Below are positions 1 through 5,124 of a DNA stretch of 9,209 bases, in pieces. How positions within the stretch are numbered: position 1 is the first letter of the stretch; every line of letters begins with the position of its first letter. The notes beneath the pieces were generated by a model. That model saw only the letters and a program-made list of their open reading frames with translations, ran no database searches and had not been told where the DNA came from. The position numbers and the translations under genes are program-made. The DNA comes from Dehalococcoidales bacterium (GTDB lineage: Bacteria > Chloroflexota > Dehalococcoidia > Dehalococcoidales > UBA5760). The stretch spans positions 1 through 9,209 of the forward strand of contig JAQTTS010000065.1 in the NCBI GenBank assembly GCA_028710655.1, in the 5' to 3' direction.

Positions 1-154
1 TGCCCTCCCAGTAGGGGCTGTAGACCACATAGGATAATAGGTCGGTGATTCGGAGGTAGGCAAACCCTTCATAGGACCCACTGGCTACCAATTTGCCCTG
101 ACTGTCGGTAATTTCCGGATTGCCGGTGTCTGGATTGAGCCTTCCCTTGTACAT
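1..154 (-). CDS. Unrecognised protein, N-terminal fragment (gene runs off the left edge)
   Basis: An open frame reads leftward from an ATG at 154-152 to the window edge with no stop, giving 51 residues that begin MYKGRLNPDTGNPEITDSQG. The start is well supported: an AAAGGAGG ribosome binding site (complement of 163-170) sits eight bases upstream, and a near-consensus promoter lies behind it (complement of 197-226). The visible part is polar and then aromatic-rich (YLRITDLLSYVVYSPYW), with no signal peptide, membrane segment or motif that I recognise. It is divergent from the head operon, so it belongs to another transcription unit, which could be phage early or accessory, or host flank. No function is assigned. 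I am fairly sure it is a real gene because promoter, ribosome binding site and open frame line up. Confidence 0.7.
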   Translation of the reverse strand, partial: MYKGRLNPDTGNPEITDSQGKLVASGSYEGFAYLRITDLLSYVVYSPYWEG

Positions 155-162
155 TTTGTGTT

Positions 163-170
163 CCTCCTTT
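163..170 (-). promoter_or_regulatory. Ribosome binding site of the leftward gene
   Basis: The complement of this stretch reads AAAGGAGG, a near-perfect anti-16S match, and ends eight bases before the ATG at 154. It is the main reason for choosing that start. Confidence 0.75.
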
Positions 171-196
171 TATTCTGTCAAGACTATAACTATGCC

Positions 197-226
197 ATTA
201 TATCACCTTATTTATGTGATTGTAAA
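197..226 (-). promoter_or_regulatory. Sigma70-type promoter for the leftward gene
   Basis: On the minus strand, TTTACA (complement of 221-226, five of six matches to TTGACA) is followed by an 18-base spacer and a perfect TATAAT (complement of 197-202). Transcription would start near 190 and leave a leader of about 35 bases that carries the AAAGGAGG site. This is the best-looking promoter in the window. A constitutive-looking promoter pointing away from the head genes suggests an early or lysogeny-type unit on the left, though that is inference. Confidence 0.7.
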
Positions 227-278
227 TGTGCCTGGCAGACTTTATTCCCTTCATTTAGTACCCGTATTCCCAGTAATT

Positions 279-494
279 TGGTCCTACTTATCCCTCTGGC
301 AGACGTGGGACCAAGCTACTGGTCCCCCGCTGAGGCTCTCGAGTCTCCAATTCCGACCAGAAGCACCCATTTCGCCAGTTCTAAACTCTTGGCGACACTT
401 TTCTGGTCCACAGACAATTCCGCAGGATGCGAATTTCAAATTGCAGGCTGCCAAACATAGTGACTCATCAATCGTGTCGCGTCCCTTTTGGTCC
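279..494. repeat. Dispersed TGGTCC/GGACCA hexamer repeats
   Basis: TGGTCC occurs at 279-284, 320-325, 404-409 and 489-494, with an inverted copy GGACCA at 308-313. The forward copies start 41, 84 and 85 bases apart, close to multiples of four DNA helical turns. The copies at 404 and 489 sit in longer related units that both end CTTTT(C)TGGTCC and are preceded by a CG-containing element (391-409 and 477-494). These could be phased binding sites for one protein. Chance of finding five copies of one hexamer here is low but not negligible. Confidence 0.4.
307..326. repeat. Inverted repeat GGGACCA-6-TGGTCCC
   Basis: GGGACCA (307-313) and TGGTCCC (320-326) are perfect 7-base inverted repeats around a 6-base spacer (AGCTAC). 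No T-run follows, so a terminator is unlikely. The arms contain the same TGGTCC hexamer found at 279, 404 and 489, which suggests a protein-binding dyad within a set of single sites. Confidence 0.55.
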
Positions 495-605
495 TTTTTA
501 GCCTGTCGCGACACTTAGGCGACGGAGGCGACACTCTCAGATACAAAACTAGTGTCGCTGAGCACCGTCGACGCTGAGCGAGGACACCAGACTGCCGAGT
601 GTCGC
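392..605. repeat. GTGTCGC/GCGACAC heptamer repeat cluster
   Basis: The heptamer occurs six times in 214 bases: forward (GTGTCGC) at 474-480, 552-558 and 599-605, and inverted (GCGACAC) at 392-398, 508-514 and 528-534. The pentamer core GTCGC/GCGAC occurs about ten times between 392 and 636. TGTCGCGACA at 504-513 is a perfect 10-base palindrome built from the core. CGCTGAGC is also directly repeated at 556-563 and 572-579. A cluster like this immediately upstream of a small terminase gene is what recognition sites for a terminase, initiator or repressor look like. Which of these it is cannot be told from sequence. Confidence 0.6.
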
Positions 606-656
606 ATGTATTATTTATAATACTGCGACGCGCGACAGGCGTCTGGCGCCACTCGG
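587..656. repeat. Nested and overlapping inverted repeats
   Basis: The inner dyad is GTCGCAtGTATTA (601-613), loop TTTA, then TAATACTGCGAC (618-629): 12 base pairs with one bulged T. Around it, CCAGACtGCC (587-596) pairs with GGCGTCTGG (638-646). A competing 7-base pair element, CCGAGTG (595-601) with CACTCGG (650-656), crosses both. The first arm of the inner dyad overlaps the rightmost GTGTCGC heptamer. The structure could be a large operator or cruciform, or an RNA switch if transcribed. There is no T-run after it, so it is not a typical terminator. Confidence 0.55.
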
Positions 657-681
657 ACGAGGCACTCTTCTGGACAATATA

Positions 682-687
682 TATAAT
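682..687 (+). promoter_or_regulatory. Possible -10 box for the head operon
   Basis: A perfect TATAAT lies in an AT-rich run (677-688), 88 bases before the small terminase start. No good -35 hexamer is seen 16-18 bases upstream (GAGGCA at 659-664), so if real the promoter probably needs an activator, as many phage late promoters do. A second TATAAT at 616-621 is buried in the palindrome and is less likely. Two GTGACCWGG copies (699-707 and 727-735, 28 bases apart) lie downstream and could be operators. Confidence 0.35.
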
Positions 688-775
688 GGAAGGCTCCTGT
701 GACCTGGTTTTAACCCATTTACATTGGTGACCAGGCTGTCTTAGACTGTTATCAGATACAAAACAGGAGATTCGG

Positions 776-1231
776 ATGAGTAAAAAGAGTAGAAAAAACA
801 AGGATGAGCGCACCGGCAACACTCGTTCGAGCGAACGGGATGAGAACGGATACCTGACTCCAGGTCATACCGCCAACCCTCATGGTCGTCCCCCAAAGAC
901 CCTGTGCTTCACAGATACAATCCGTGATATGCTTACGAAGCGCAAGAGGTTCCGCCGTCCAGACGGCAGCCTGATGGAAGCCTCAGAACTGGAGCTCATC
1001 GCCCTGAAGGTCGTCAGAGAACTGCGGATGGGTACTACAGTAGACAACAAACTGCTGGCTATAGTTCTGGACCGCATCGAGGGTAAGCCCAAGGAATCTG
1101 TAGAGCTGAATGCCACAGTCCAGGCTGCTGCAGGTATAGACCCGAGGGATGTTCTTCTTCAGCGTCTATCCAGGCTGCTCCAGACCACAGACGTCAGGAC
1201 CAAGAGCGAGGACGATGATGACCAGGAGTAA
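776..1231 (+). CDS. terS: DUF5681-like protein, candidate terminase small subunit
   Basis: This 151-residue protein is the likely DNA-recognition subunit of the packaging terminase. It starts at ATG 776 with AGGAG (765-769) six bases upstream. Residues 1-24 are very basic and polar. Residues 25-41 carry a glycine/proline motif (GYLTPGHTANPHGRPPK) that closely resembles the N-terminal DUF5681 signature, a family often found beside large terminase genes. The middle (about 45-110) looks helical and charged, and the tail is strongly acidic (DDDDQE). It is the first gene of the head operon and lies directly before the large terminase, which is the usual small-subunit position. The repeat cluster upstream could be its target. 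The DUF5681 resemblance is from the motif only. The small-terminase role is inferred from position and family habit, and an accessory DNA-binding role remains possible. Confidence 0.65.
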   Translation: MSKKSRKNKDERTGNTRSSERDENGYLTPGHTANPHGRPPKTLCFTDTIRDMLTKRKRFRRPDGSLMEASELELIALKVVRELRMGTTVDNKLLAIVLDRIEGKPKESVELNATVQAAAGIDPRDVLLQRLSRLLQTTDVRTKSEDDDDQE

Positions 1232-1244
1232 CGCCGGGACGGCG
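1232..1244 (+). repeat. Small GC-rich hairpin after the small terminase gene
   Basis: CGCCG (1232-1236), loop GGA and CGGCG (1240-1244) form a 5-base-pair stem that starts right after the TAA stop. No T-run follows, so termination is doubtful. The remaining bases to 1335 include C-rich tracts and then the AGGAGGG site (1322-1328) of the large terminase. I see no gene in this 104-base gap. Confidence 0.35.
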
Positions 1245-1335
1245 CAACCCCCCACCCCATGTTTTATGACGCGAGGGCGCTTCTATCCTACCCCTCACCT
1301 CACGAACTTTGGGGGAAAGTCAGGAGGGATAACAG

Positions 1336-2676
1336 ATGGTAGTTGCTGAGCGTCAGTCCTTCAAGGATATGCTGGTCGGGCTTCCGCCTGCTAAGGCCCG
1401 TGAGCTTGTATCCAGCCTGTCGGAGGAGGAGGCGCTTTCCATATTATATGACTGGAGCCTCTGGAGGCGACCCAATCAGACGCCGCCTGACATTGACTGG
1501 TATATCTGGCTCCTTCTGTCTGGCAGAGGAGGCGGGAAGACCCGCGTAGGCTCTGAGTCGGTCATCGAGTGGGCCAAAGCAGGCTACAGTCCTATTGCTC
1601 TGGTCGGTCGGACCAAGGCGGACATCAGAGACACGATGGTTGAGACTGGCGACAGCTCAATCCTGAAGTGCAGTCCACCCTGGTTCATGCCTGTGTATGA
1701 GCCGACCAAGCGGCATCTGGTCTGGCCCAACGGTGTGATGGCAATTACGTATTCAGGCGACGAGCCGGACCAGCTCAGAGGTCCTCAGCACATGAAAGCC
1801 TGGGTGGATGAGCTCGCCAAGTTCGAGAACCCGGTCGAGATGTGGGACAACCTCATGCTGGGCCTCCGCATTGGCGACAGACCCCAGGTAGTCGTTACCA
1901 CTACGCCTCGTCCTATTCCTATTAATAAGCAGCTGGAGAAGGACGCCAGAGTTCATCTCACCAGAACGCACACGCTGGAGAACAGAGACAACCTGGCGCC
2001 GGACTTCCTGAATTTCATCCTGGAGAGGTATGAAGGGACTCGTCTCGGCAGGCAGGAGCTGGCAGGAGAGACCCTTGGTGACAATCCGGACAGCCTGTGG
2101 AAGAGAGAGGAACTGGAGAAGCACAGGGTCACGAAGCATCCGCCCCTGTTTCTCATCGTTACCAGTATTGACCCGGCAGTGTCGAACACAGAGAACTCCG
2201 CTGAGACTGGTATCATCACAGCTGGAATCGGCTACGTTGGCAAGCAGGTCCACGGGTATGTTCTGGCAGACCACAGTCTCAGAGGCAGTCCTCAGCAGTG
2301 GGGCACGGCAGCTCTGTCCTCCTACTCGAGCCTGAAGGGAGACAGAATCGTCGCTGAGGTCAACAACGGCGGTGACATGGTGGAGTCGAACATCAAGACC
2401 ATCGACCCCAATGTTCAGGTCAAGAAGCTTCATGCCACCAGAGGCAAATACTCCAGAGCTGAGCCGGTCTCAGCACTGTATGAGCAAGGCAGAGTTCACC
2501 ACGTTGGATACTTTCCGGAACTGGAAGACCAGCTCTGTGAATGGGTACCCGGCGAGAAGAGCCCGGACAGACTGGACGCCCTTGTCTGGTGTCTGACTGA
2601 CCTCATGCTCGGCAAATACGCACTGGGTTCAGGCAGCGTCAGGGTAGGCAAGAAGAAGTCGAGCTGGAGGAGCTAA
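1336..2676 (+). CDS. terL: Terminase large subunit (packaging ATPase and nuclease)
   Basis: This 446-residue protein is the motor that cuts concatemeric phage DNA and pumps it into the procapsid through the portal. The ATPase half shows a Walker A motif SGRGGGKT (62-69, Lys68), a Walker B AWVDE (155-159, Asp158 and catalytic Glu159) and a coupling motif TTTPRP (188-193). The C-terminal RNase H-like nuclease half shows acidic metal-binding candidates Asp279 (SIDPA), Glu341 (AEVNNGG) and Asp411/Asp414 (DRLDALVW). Wording such as ENRDNLAP, GTRLGRQEL and RAEPVSALYEQGRV matches what I know of the HK97/gene-transfer-agent type large terminases (COG5323-like). Length is normal and all motifs are intact. 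The ATG at 1336 is preceded by AGGAGGG (1322-1328). Its stop overlaps the portal start (TAATG), which suggests translational coupling. Confidence 0.95.
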   Translation: MVVAERQSFKDMLVGLPPAKARELVSSLSEEEALSILYDWSLWRRPNQTPPDIDWYIWLLLSGRGGGKTRVGSESVIEWAKAGYSPIALVGRTKADIRDTMVETGDSSILKCSPPWFMPVYEPTKRHLVWPNGVMAITYSGDEPDQLRGPQHMKAWVDELAKFENPVEMWDNLMLGLRIGDRPQVVVTTTPRPIPINKQLEKDARVHLTRTHTLENRDNLAPDFLNFILERYEGTRLGRQELAGETLGDNPDSLWKREELEKHRVTKHPPLFLIVTSIDPAVSNTENSAETGIITAGIGYVGKQVHGYVLADHSLRGSPQQWGTAALSSYSSLKGDRIVAEVNNGGDMVESNIKTIDPNVQVKKLHATRGKYSRAEPVSALYEQGRVHHVGYFPELEDQLCEWVPGEKSPDRLDALVWCLTDLMLGKYALGSGSVRVGKKKSSWRS

Positions 2677-4073
2677 TGAATAAGAAGAGACAAAGTCGCA
2701 ATCACTTCTTCGCACGTAAAGCTCAGGCAGAAGCGCAGACAGCAGTCGCTACACCCGAGCCATCTCGTGAGAAGGGACATACCAGATACCAGAAGGCGGA
2801 CAGCAAGGCGGGCATTGGCGTTCGTGGTCTGAAGCACAGGACTGGTATCATCTATGACGAGTGGAAGCAAGAATTTAGGACCTGGTCTCGCGCAGTCAAG
2901 CAATATCTGGAGATGCGAGACTATTACGTTATCGCTACGATGCTGGATGCTGTCAAACTGCCTCTGCTCAAGGCACCGTTCGCAACTGAGCCAGCTGTGG
3001 CGAAAACTCCTGGTGACCTAGCCGCTGCGGAATGGCTGCACACGGCCATGCAGAGGATGCACAGACAGACCTGGGCCTCTCACGCAGAGGACATGCTGTC
3101 CTGCATTGAGTTTGGCTGGTCAGTCAGTGAGATTGTACTGGAGAAGAGAGAGGATGGTCGCTTTTGGCCTCGCAACATAGACCCAAGAGGTCAGGACACT
3201 TTGGAGCGCTGGACCTTCGACCTCGACGTCAGAGACGAGGTGACCGAGATGGTCCAGAGAGACCCCAACACCAACGAGCTCATCCAGATACCTCTCAGCA
3301 AATGTGTTCATACCACCTTTCGAGGTCGCAAGGGCAATCCTGAGGGACACTCTATCCTCATGTCTCTTCATTGGCCCTACAGAATGCTCAAGGACTTCGA
3401 GATATTTGAAGGCATCGGCATCGAGAGAGATGTTGGTGGTATGCCTGTGGCAGAACTGCCAGAAGGCAACATCTCAGACCAGGACGAGGATGACCTGGAA
3501 GAAGCCCTGAAGGGCATGAGGCGAGATGAGAATGAGTATCTCATTACTCCTCCTGGTGTGAAGATAAACCCCTACGGCTCCAGCTCGAAGATGTACGATA
3601 TCGGTGCAGTCATCGAGCGGAAGAAGAAGGAAATCCTGATGAGGATGTTCGCCCAGTTCCTTATGCTGGGGATGGAGCAGGTAGGGACACAGGCTCTTGT
3701 CCGGGGAAGCCAAGACTTCTTCAATCTTGCTATTGGCGCTATTCAGGAGTCAGTTGTGCAGGCTTGGAACCAGCAGCTTGTTCCCTATCTGTTCTCATTC
3801 AACTACTTTGAGGGCATGACTGAGTATCCTCAAATAGTCTGGATGCCCCCGGGCAAAGTTGATATAGGTTCTCTGATGGCTACCTTGAATCAGGCAGCCG
3901 GTGCGAAGATATTCACTCCGACTGACATTGATGAGGACCACCTGAGAGAACTGATAAGCTGGCCCGAGCTTCCAGATGAGGAACGTGGTCAGCCTCGGGA
4001 TGCAGAGATGCCTCCCACTCCTGGCATATTCGATATAAAAGGAGCAATAGCAAATGGAGCTCGCAACCGTTAA
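2676..4073 (+). CDS. Portal protein (DUF935/Mu gp29-like)
   Basis: This 465-residue protein should form the dodecameric ring at one capsid vertex through which DNA enters and leaves, and which docks the terminase. The start overlaps the terminase stop by one base, with GGAGG (2666-2670) just upstream. The first 45 residues are basic and low in complexity. The core contains segments typical of Mu gp29-like portals: FGWSVSEIV (146-154), PRGQDTLERW (170-179), FRGRKGNPEG (215-224) and GIGIERDVGGMPVAELPEG (246-264). An acidic stretch follows (DQDEDDLEE, about 268-276), then a helical region that would form the portal stem and crown. The last 25 residues are proline-rich. Length is in the normal portal range (about 400-550). 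Family assignment is by recalled motifs. The position after the large terminase and before the minor head protein supports it strongly. Confidence 0.85.
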   Translation: MNKKRQSRNHFFARKAQAEAQTAVATPEPSREKGHTRYQKADSKAGIGVRGLKHRTGIIYDEWKQEFRTWSRAVKQYLEMRDYYVIATMLDAVKLPLLKAPFATEPAVAKTPGDLAAAEWLHTAMQRMHRQTWASHAEDMLSCIEFGWSVSEIVLEKREDGRFWPRNIDPRGQDTLERWTFDLDVRDEVTEMVQRDPNTNELIQIPLSKCVHTTFRGRKGNPEGHSILMSLHWPYRMLKDFEIFEGIGIERDVGGMPVAELPEGNISDQDEDDLEEALKGMRRDENEYLITPPGVKINPYGSSSKMYDIGAVIERKKKEILMRMFAQFLMLGMEQVGTQALVRGSQDFFNLAIGAIQESVVQAWNQQLVPYLFSFNYFEGMTEYPQIVWMPPGKVDIGSLMATLNQAAGAKIFTPTDIDEDHLRELISWPELPDEERGQPRDAEMPPTPGIFDIKGAIANGARNR

Positions 4074-4176
4074 AGTTCATCTCTGGAAGATTGGTGACCA
4101 GTATGTTCTCATTCGAATTGGGAAACATTGGTCTCTGATAGACCTAGAGGAATATAGGAGAGCTTACTGTGGATAA
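4054..4176 (+). CDS. Small overlapping protein of 40 residues, function unknown
   Basis: A short frame starts at ATG 4054 inside the 3' end of the portal gene and stops at TAA 4174-4176. It begins MELATVKVHLWKIGDQYVLI and ends EEYRRAYCG. It has a strong ribosome binding site, AAAAGGAG (4037-4044), nine bases before the start, that no other gene nearby needs. It overlaps the portal by 20 bases and the next gene by 8 bases, and it fills what would otherwise be a gap of nearly 100 bases in a tightly packed operon. The sequence alternates hydrophobic and charged residues, as in a small beta-rich fold (VKVHLW, YVLIRIG), with no membrane segment. I recognise no family. It may be a small structural or coupling protein. 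Confidence 0.65.
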   Translation: MELATVKVHLWKIGDQYVLIRIGKHWSLIDLEEYRRAYCG

Positions 4177-4924
4177 GCTACCAGGCGGAATGAAACAACG
4201 TCTACTTCCAGGTAACTGGGAGCAGGCGACGAATCGACAGCAGAGAAGGCTGACTCGAACTTATGACGAGTGGAGCACAAAGACCAGAAAGAAGCTCGTT
4301 GAGATTGCTCGTTCGGGTGGAACCATCCAGGAGCAATCCCAATATCTGGATAGGGCTCTAAGGGAGCTAGAGCTGAAATTAAAGGAGGTATACGACCGAG
4401 GGATAGATATAGCCAAGAATCTGTCTGGAGGGACCAGGTCGGACATCCCAGAGCTTCAGAGCCTAGCAGAATCCCGCAAGCAGGAGGGCAACAATATGAT
4501 TGCGGCCGCTTTGATTCCGGCCATGTCTGCCAAACTGACTGCGGACCTAGCCAGAGGCATAGCCACAAATCCTGCTGCTCTCAAAGCTGCCTTCAATACT
4601 ACTCGCTCGATGCCTCCGCAGTATTCCGGTGGATTCTGGGTCATGATATTCGATACACAAAAGACTCTTGGCAGACAGAAGGAAAGGGAAAGAGCAAAGC
4701 AAGGTCTGAAGCCAGAGAAGGTTCGCTGGGTTCTTGACTCTCATGCCCAACACTGCCAGCACAGTCCTGGATTCTACGGATGCCCAGAATTGGCAGGAGA
4801 ATACAAGAACTGGGACTCACTGCCCACTGTGCCAGCAGGTCAAGTAACCTGTCGAGGTAACTGTCGCTGCCATCTGGAAGTATTCCGGGATGGACAGTGG
4901 CGGAGAGGAGTATATGATGATTGA
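4169..4924 (+). CDS. Minor head protein (Mu F / SPP1 gp7-like head morphogenesis)
   Basis: This 251-residue protein is a likely minor capsid component placed next to the portal during procapsid assembly. The chosen start is GTG at 4169, because AGGAG (4156-4160) lies eight bases upstream; an in-frame ATG at 4190 is the alternative. The N-terminal 110 residues are charged and helical (for example about 65-85), and a helical Ala-rich segment follows. The C-terminus carries a Cys/His motif: Cys196 and Cys205 flanking a tyrosine-glycine turn, then LPTVPAG and a CRGNCRC cluster (Cys228, Cys232, Cys234). That motif is characteristic of head morphogenesis proteins of this class and may bind metal. 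The gene follows the portal, its usual place. It is shorter than Mu gpF and may represent only the C-terminal family core. The exact subfamily is uncertain. Confidence 0.7.
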   Translation: MDKLPGGMKQRLLPGNWEQATNRQQRRLTRTYDEWSTKTRKKLVEIARSGGTIQEQSQYLDRALRELELKLKEVYDRGIDIAKNLSGGTRSDIPELQSLAESRKQEGNNMIAAALIPAMSAKLTADLARGIATNPAALKAAFNTTRSMPPQYSGGFWVMIFDTQKTLGRQKERERAKQGLKPEKVRWVLDSHAQHCQHSPGFYGCPELAGEYKNWDSLPTVPAGQVTCRGNCRCHLEVFRDGQWRRGVYDD

Positions 4925-5120
4925 GATTCTGAAGAAGATGGCTCCACAGAACTTCAACGATACTCTCTGCCTGGTTCTTATCATTCTCACTGTGGCTCTC
5001 TGGATAATGACCGGACAAGGTATCGTAACTCTTCCAGAATCCGTAGTCGGGGCCACGATAGTCACCTGGACTCTGTTAGTCCAGTATTATTTCAGGAAGA
5101 AGTCTAACGAAGGAGGTTAG
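4917..5120 (+). CDS. Small two-helix membrane protein, holin-like
   Basis: From ATG 4917 this encodes 67 residues with two hydrophobic segments, about 17-33 (LCLVLIILTVALWIMTG) and 42-59 (SVVGATIVTWTLLVQYYF), separated by a short GIVTLPE turn, and a basic tail (RKKSNEGG). This matches the size and layout of class II holins, but no lysin is nearby, so the role is not established. The start is a choice: ATGs at 4914 and 4917 both follow GGAGAGGAG (4902-4910), and 4917 gives the better six-base spacing. A longer frame from 4890 has no good site. It overlaps the minor head gene by 8 bases, and its 3' end contains the ribosome binding site of the protease gene. It could instead be an inner-membrane assembly factor. 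Confidence 0.6.
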   Translation: MIEILKKMAPQNFNDTLCLVLIILTVALWIMTGQGIVTLPESVVGATIVTWTLLVQYYFRKKSNEGG

Positions 5121-5124
5121 GGAA

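Larger units (their letters stand above)
155..775. other. Divergent intergenic region, repeat-rich, no convincing gene
   Basis: About 620 bases separate the leftward gene from the terminase operon. Open frames inside lack ribosome binding sites and overlap one another, so I see no gene. The left part (155-230) holds the leftward promoter and leader. The middle and right (279-656) hold two families of short repeats, an inverted repeat at 307-326, a perfect palindrome at 504-513 and a large nested palindrome at 587-656. The right end (671-775) holds an AT-rich possible -10 box and the terminase leader. A 13-base segment, TCAGATACAAAAC, occurs at 537-549 and again at 752-764 just before the small terminase ribosome binding site. 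The position next to the small terminase fits a packaging initiation site, but an origin or operator cluster is equally open. Confidence 0.6.

Noticed and set aside
120..518. Plus-strand frames of 132 and 100 residues in the intergenic gap
   Set aside because: They overlap each other in different frames, lack ribosome binding sites, run across the leftward promoter and repeats, and have no recognisable domain.
436..822. Minus-strand frame of 128 residues with a hydrophobic, signal-like N-terminus
   Set aside because: It has no ribosome binding site, its start lies inside the small terminase gene, and its hydrophobic start is the antisense of a lysine-rich region. It also runs through the repeat cluster.
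1259..1342. 27-residue frame between small and large terminase genes
   Set aside because: The ATG at 1259 is preceded by a C-rich tract with no ribosome binding site, and the frame has no features.
1753..2433. Long minus-strand frame of 226 residues opposite the large terminase
   Set aside because: The plus strand carries all terminase motifs in one intact frame, so this is an antisense shadow with no ribosome binding site that I can see.
4890..4916. Longer start for the two-helix membrane protein
   Set aside because: The ATG at 4890 has no ribosome binding site at a usable distance, while GGAGAGGAG at 4902-4910 serves 4914 or 4917.
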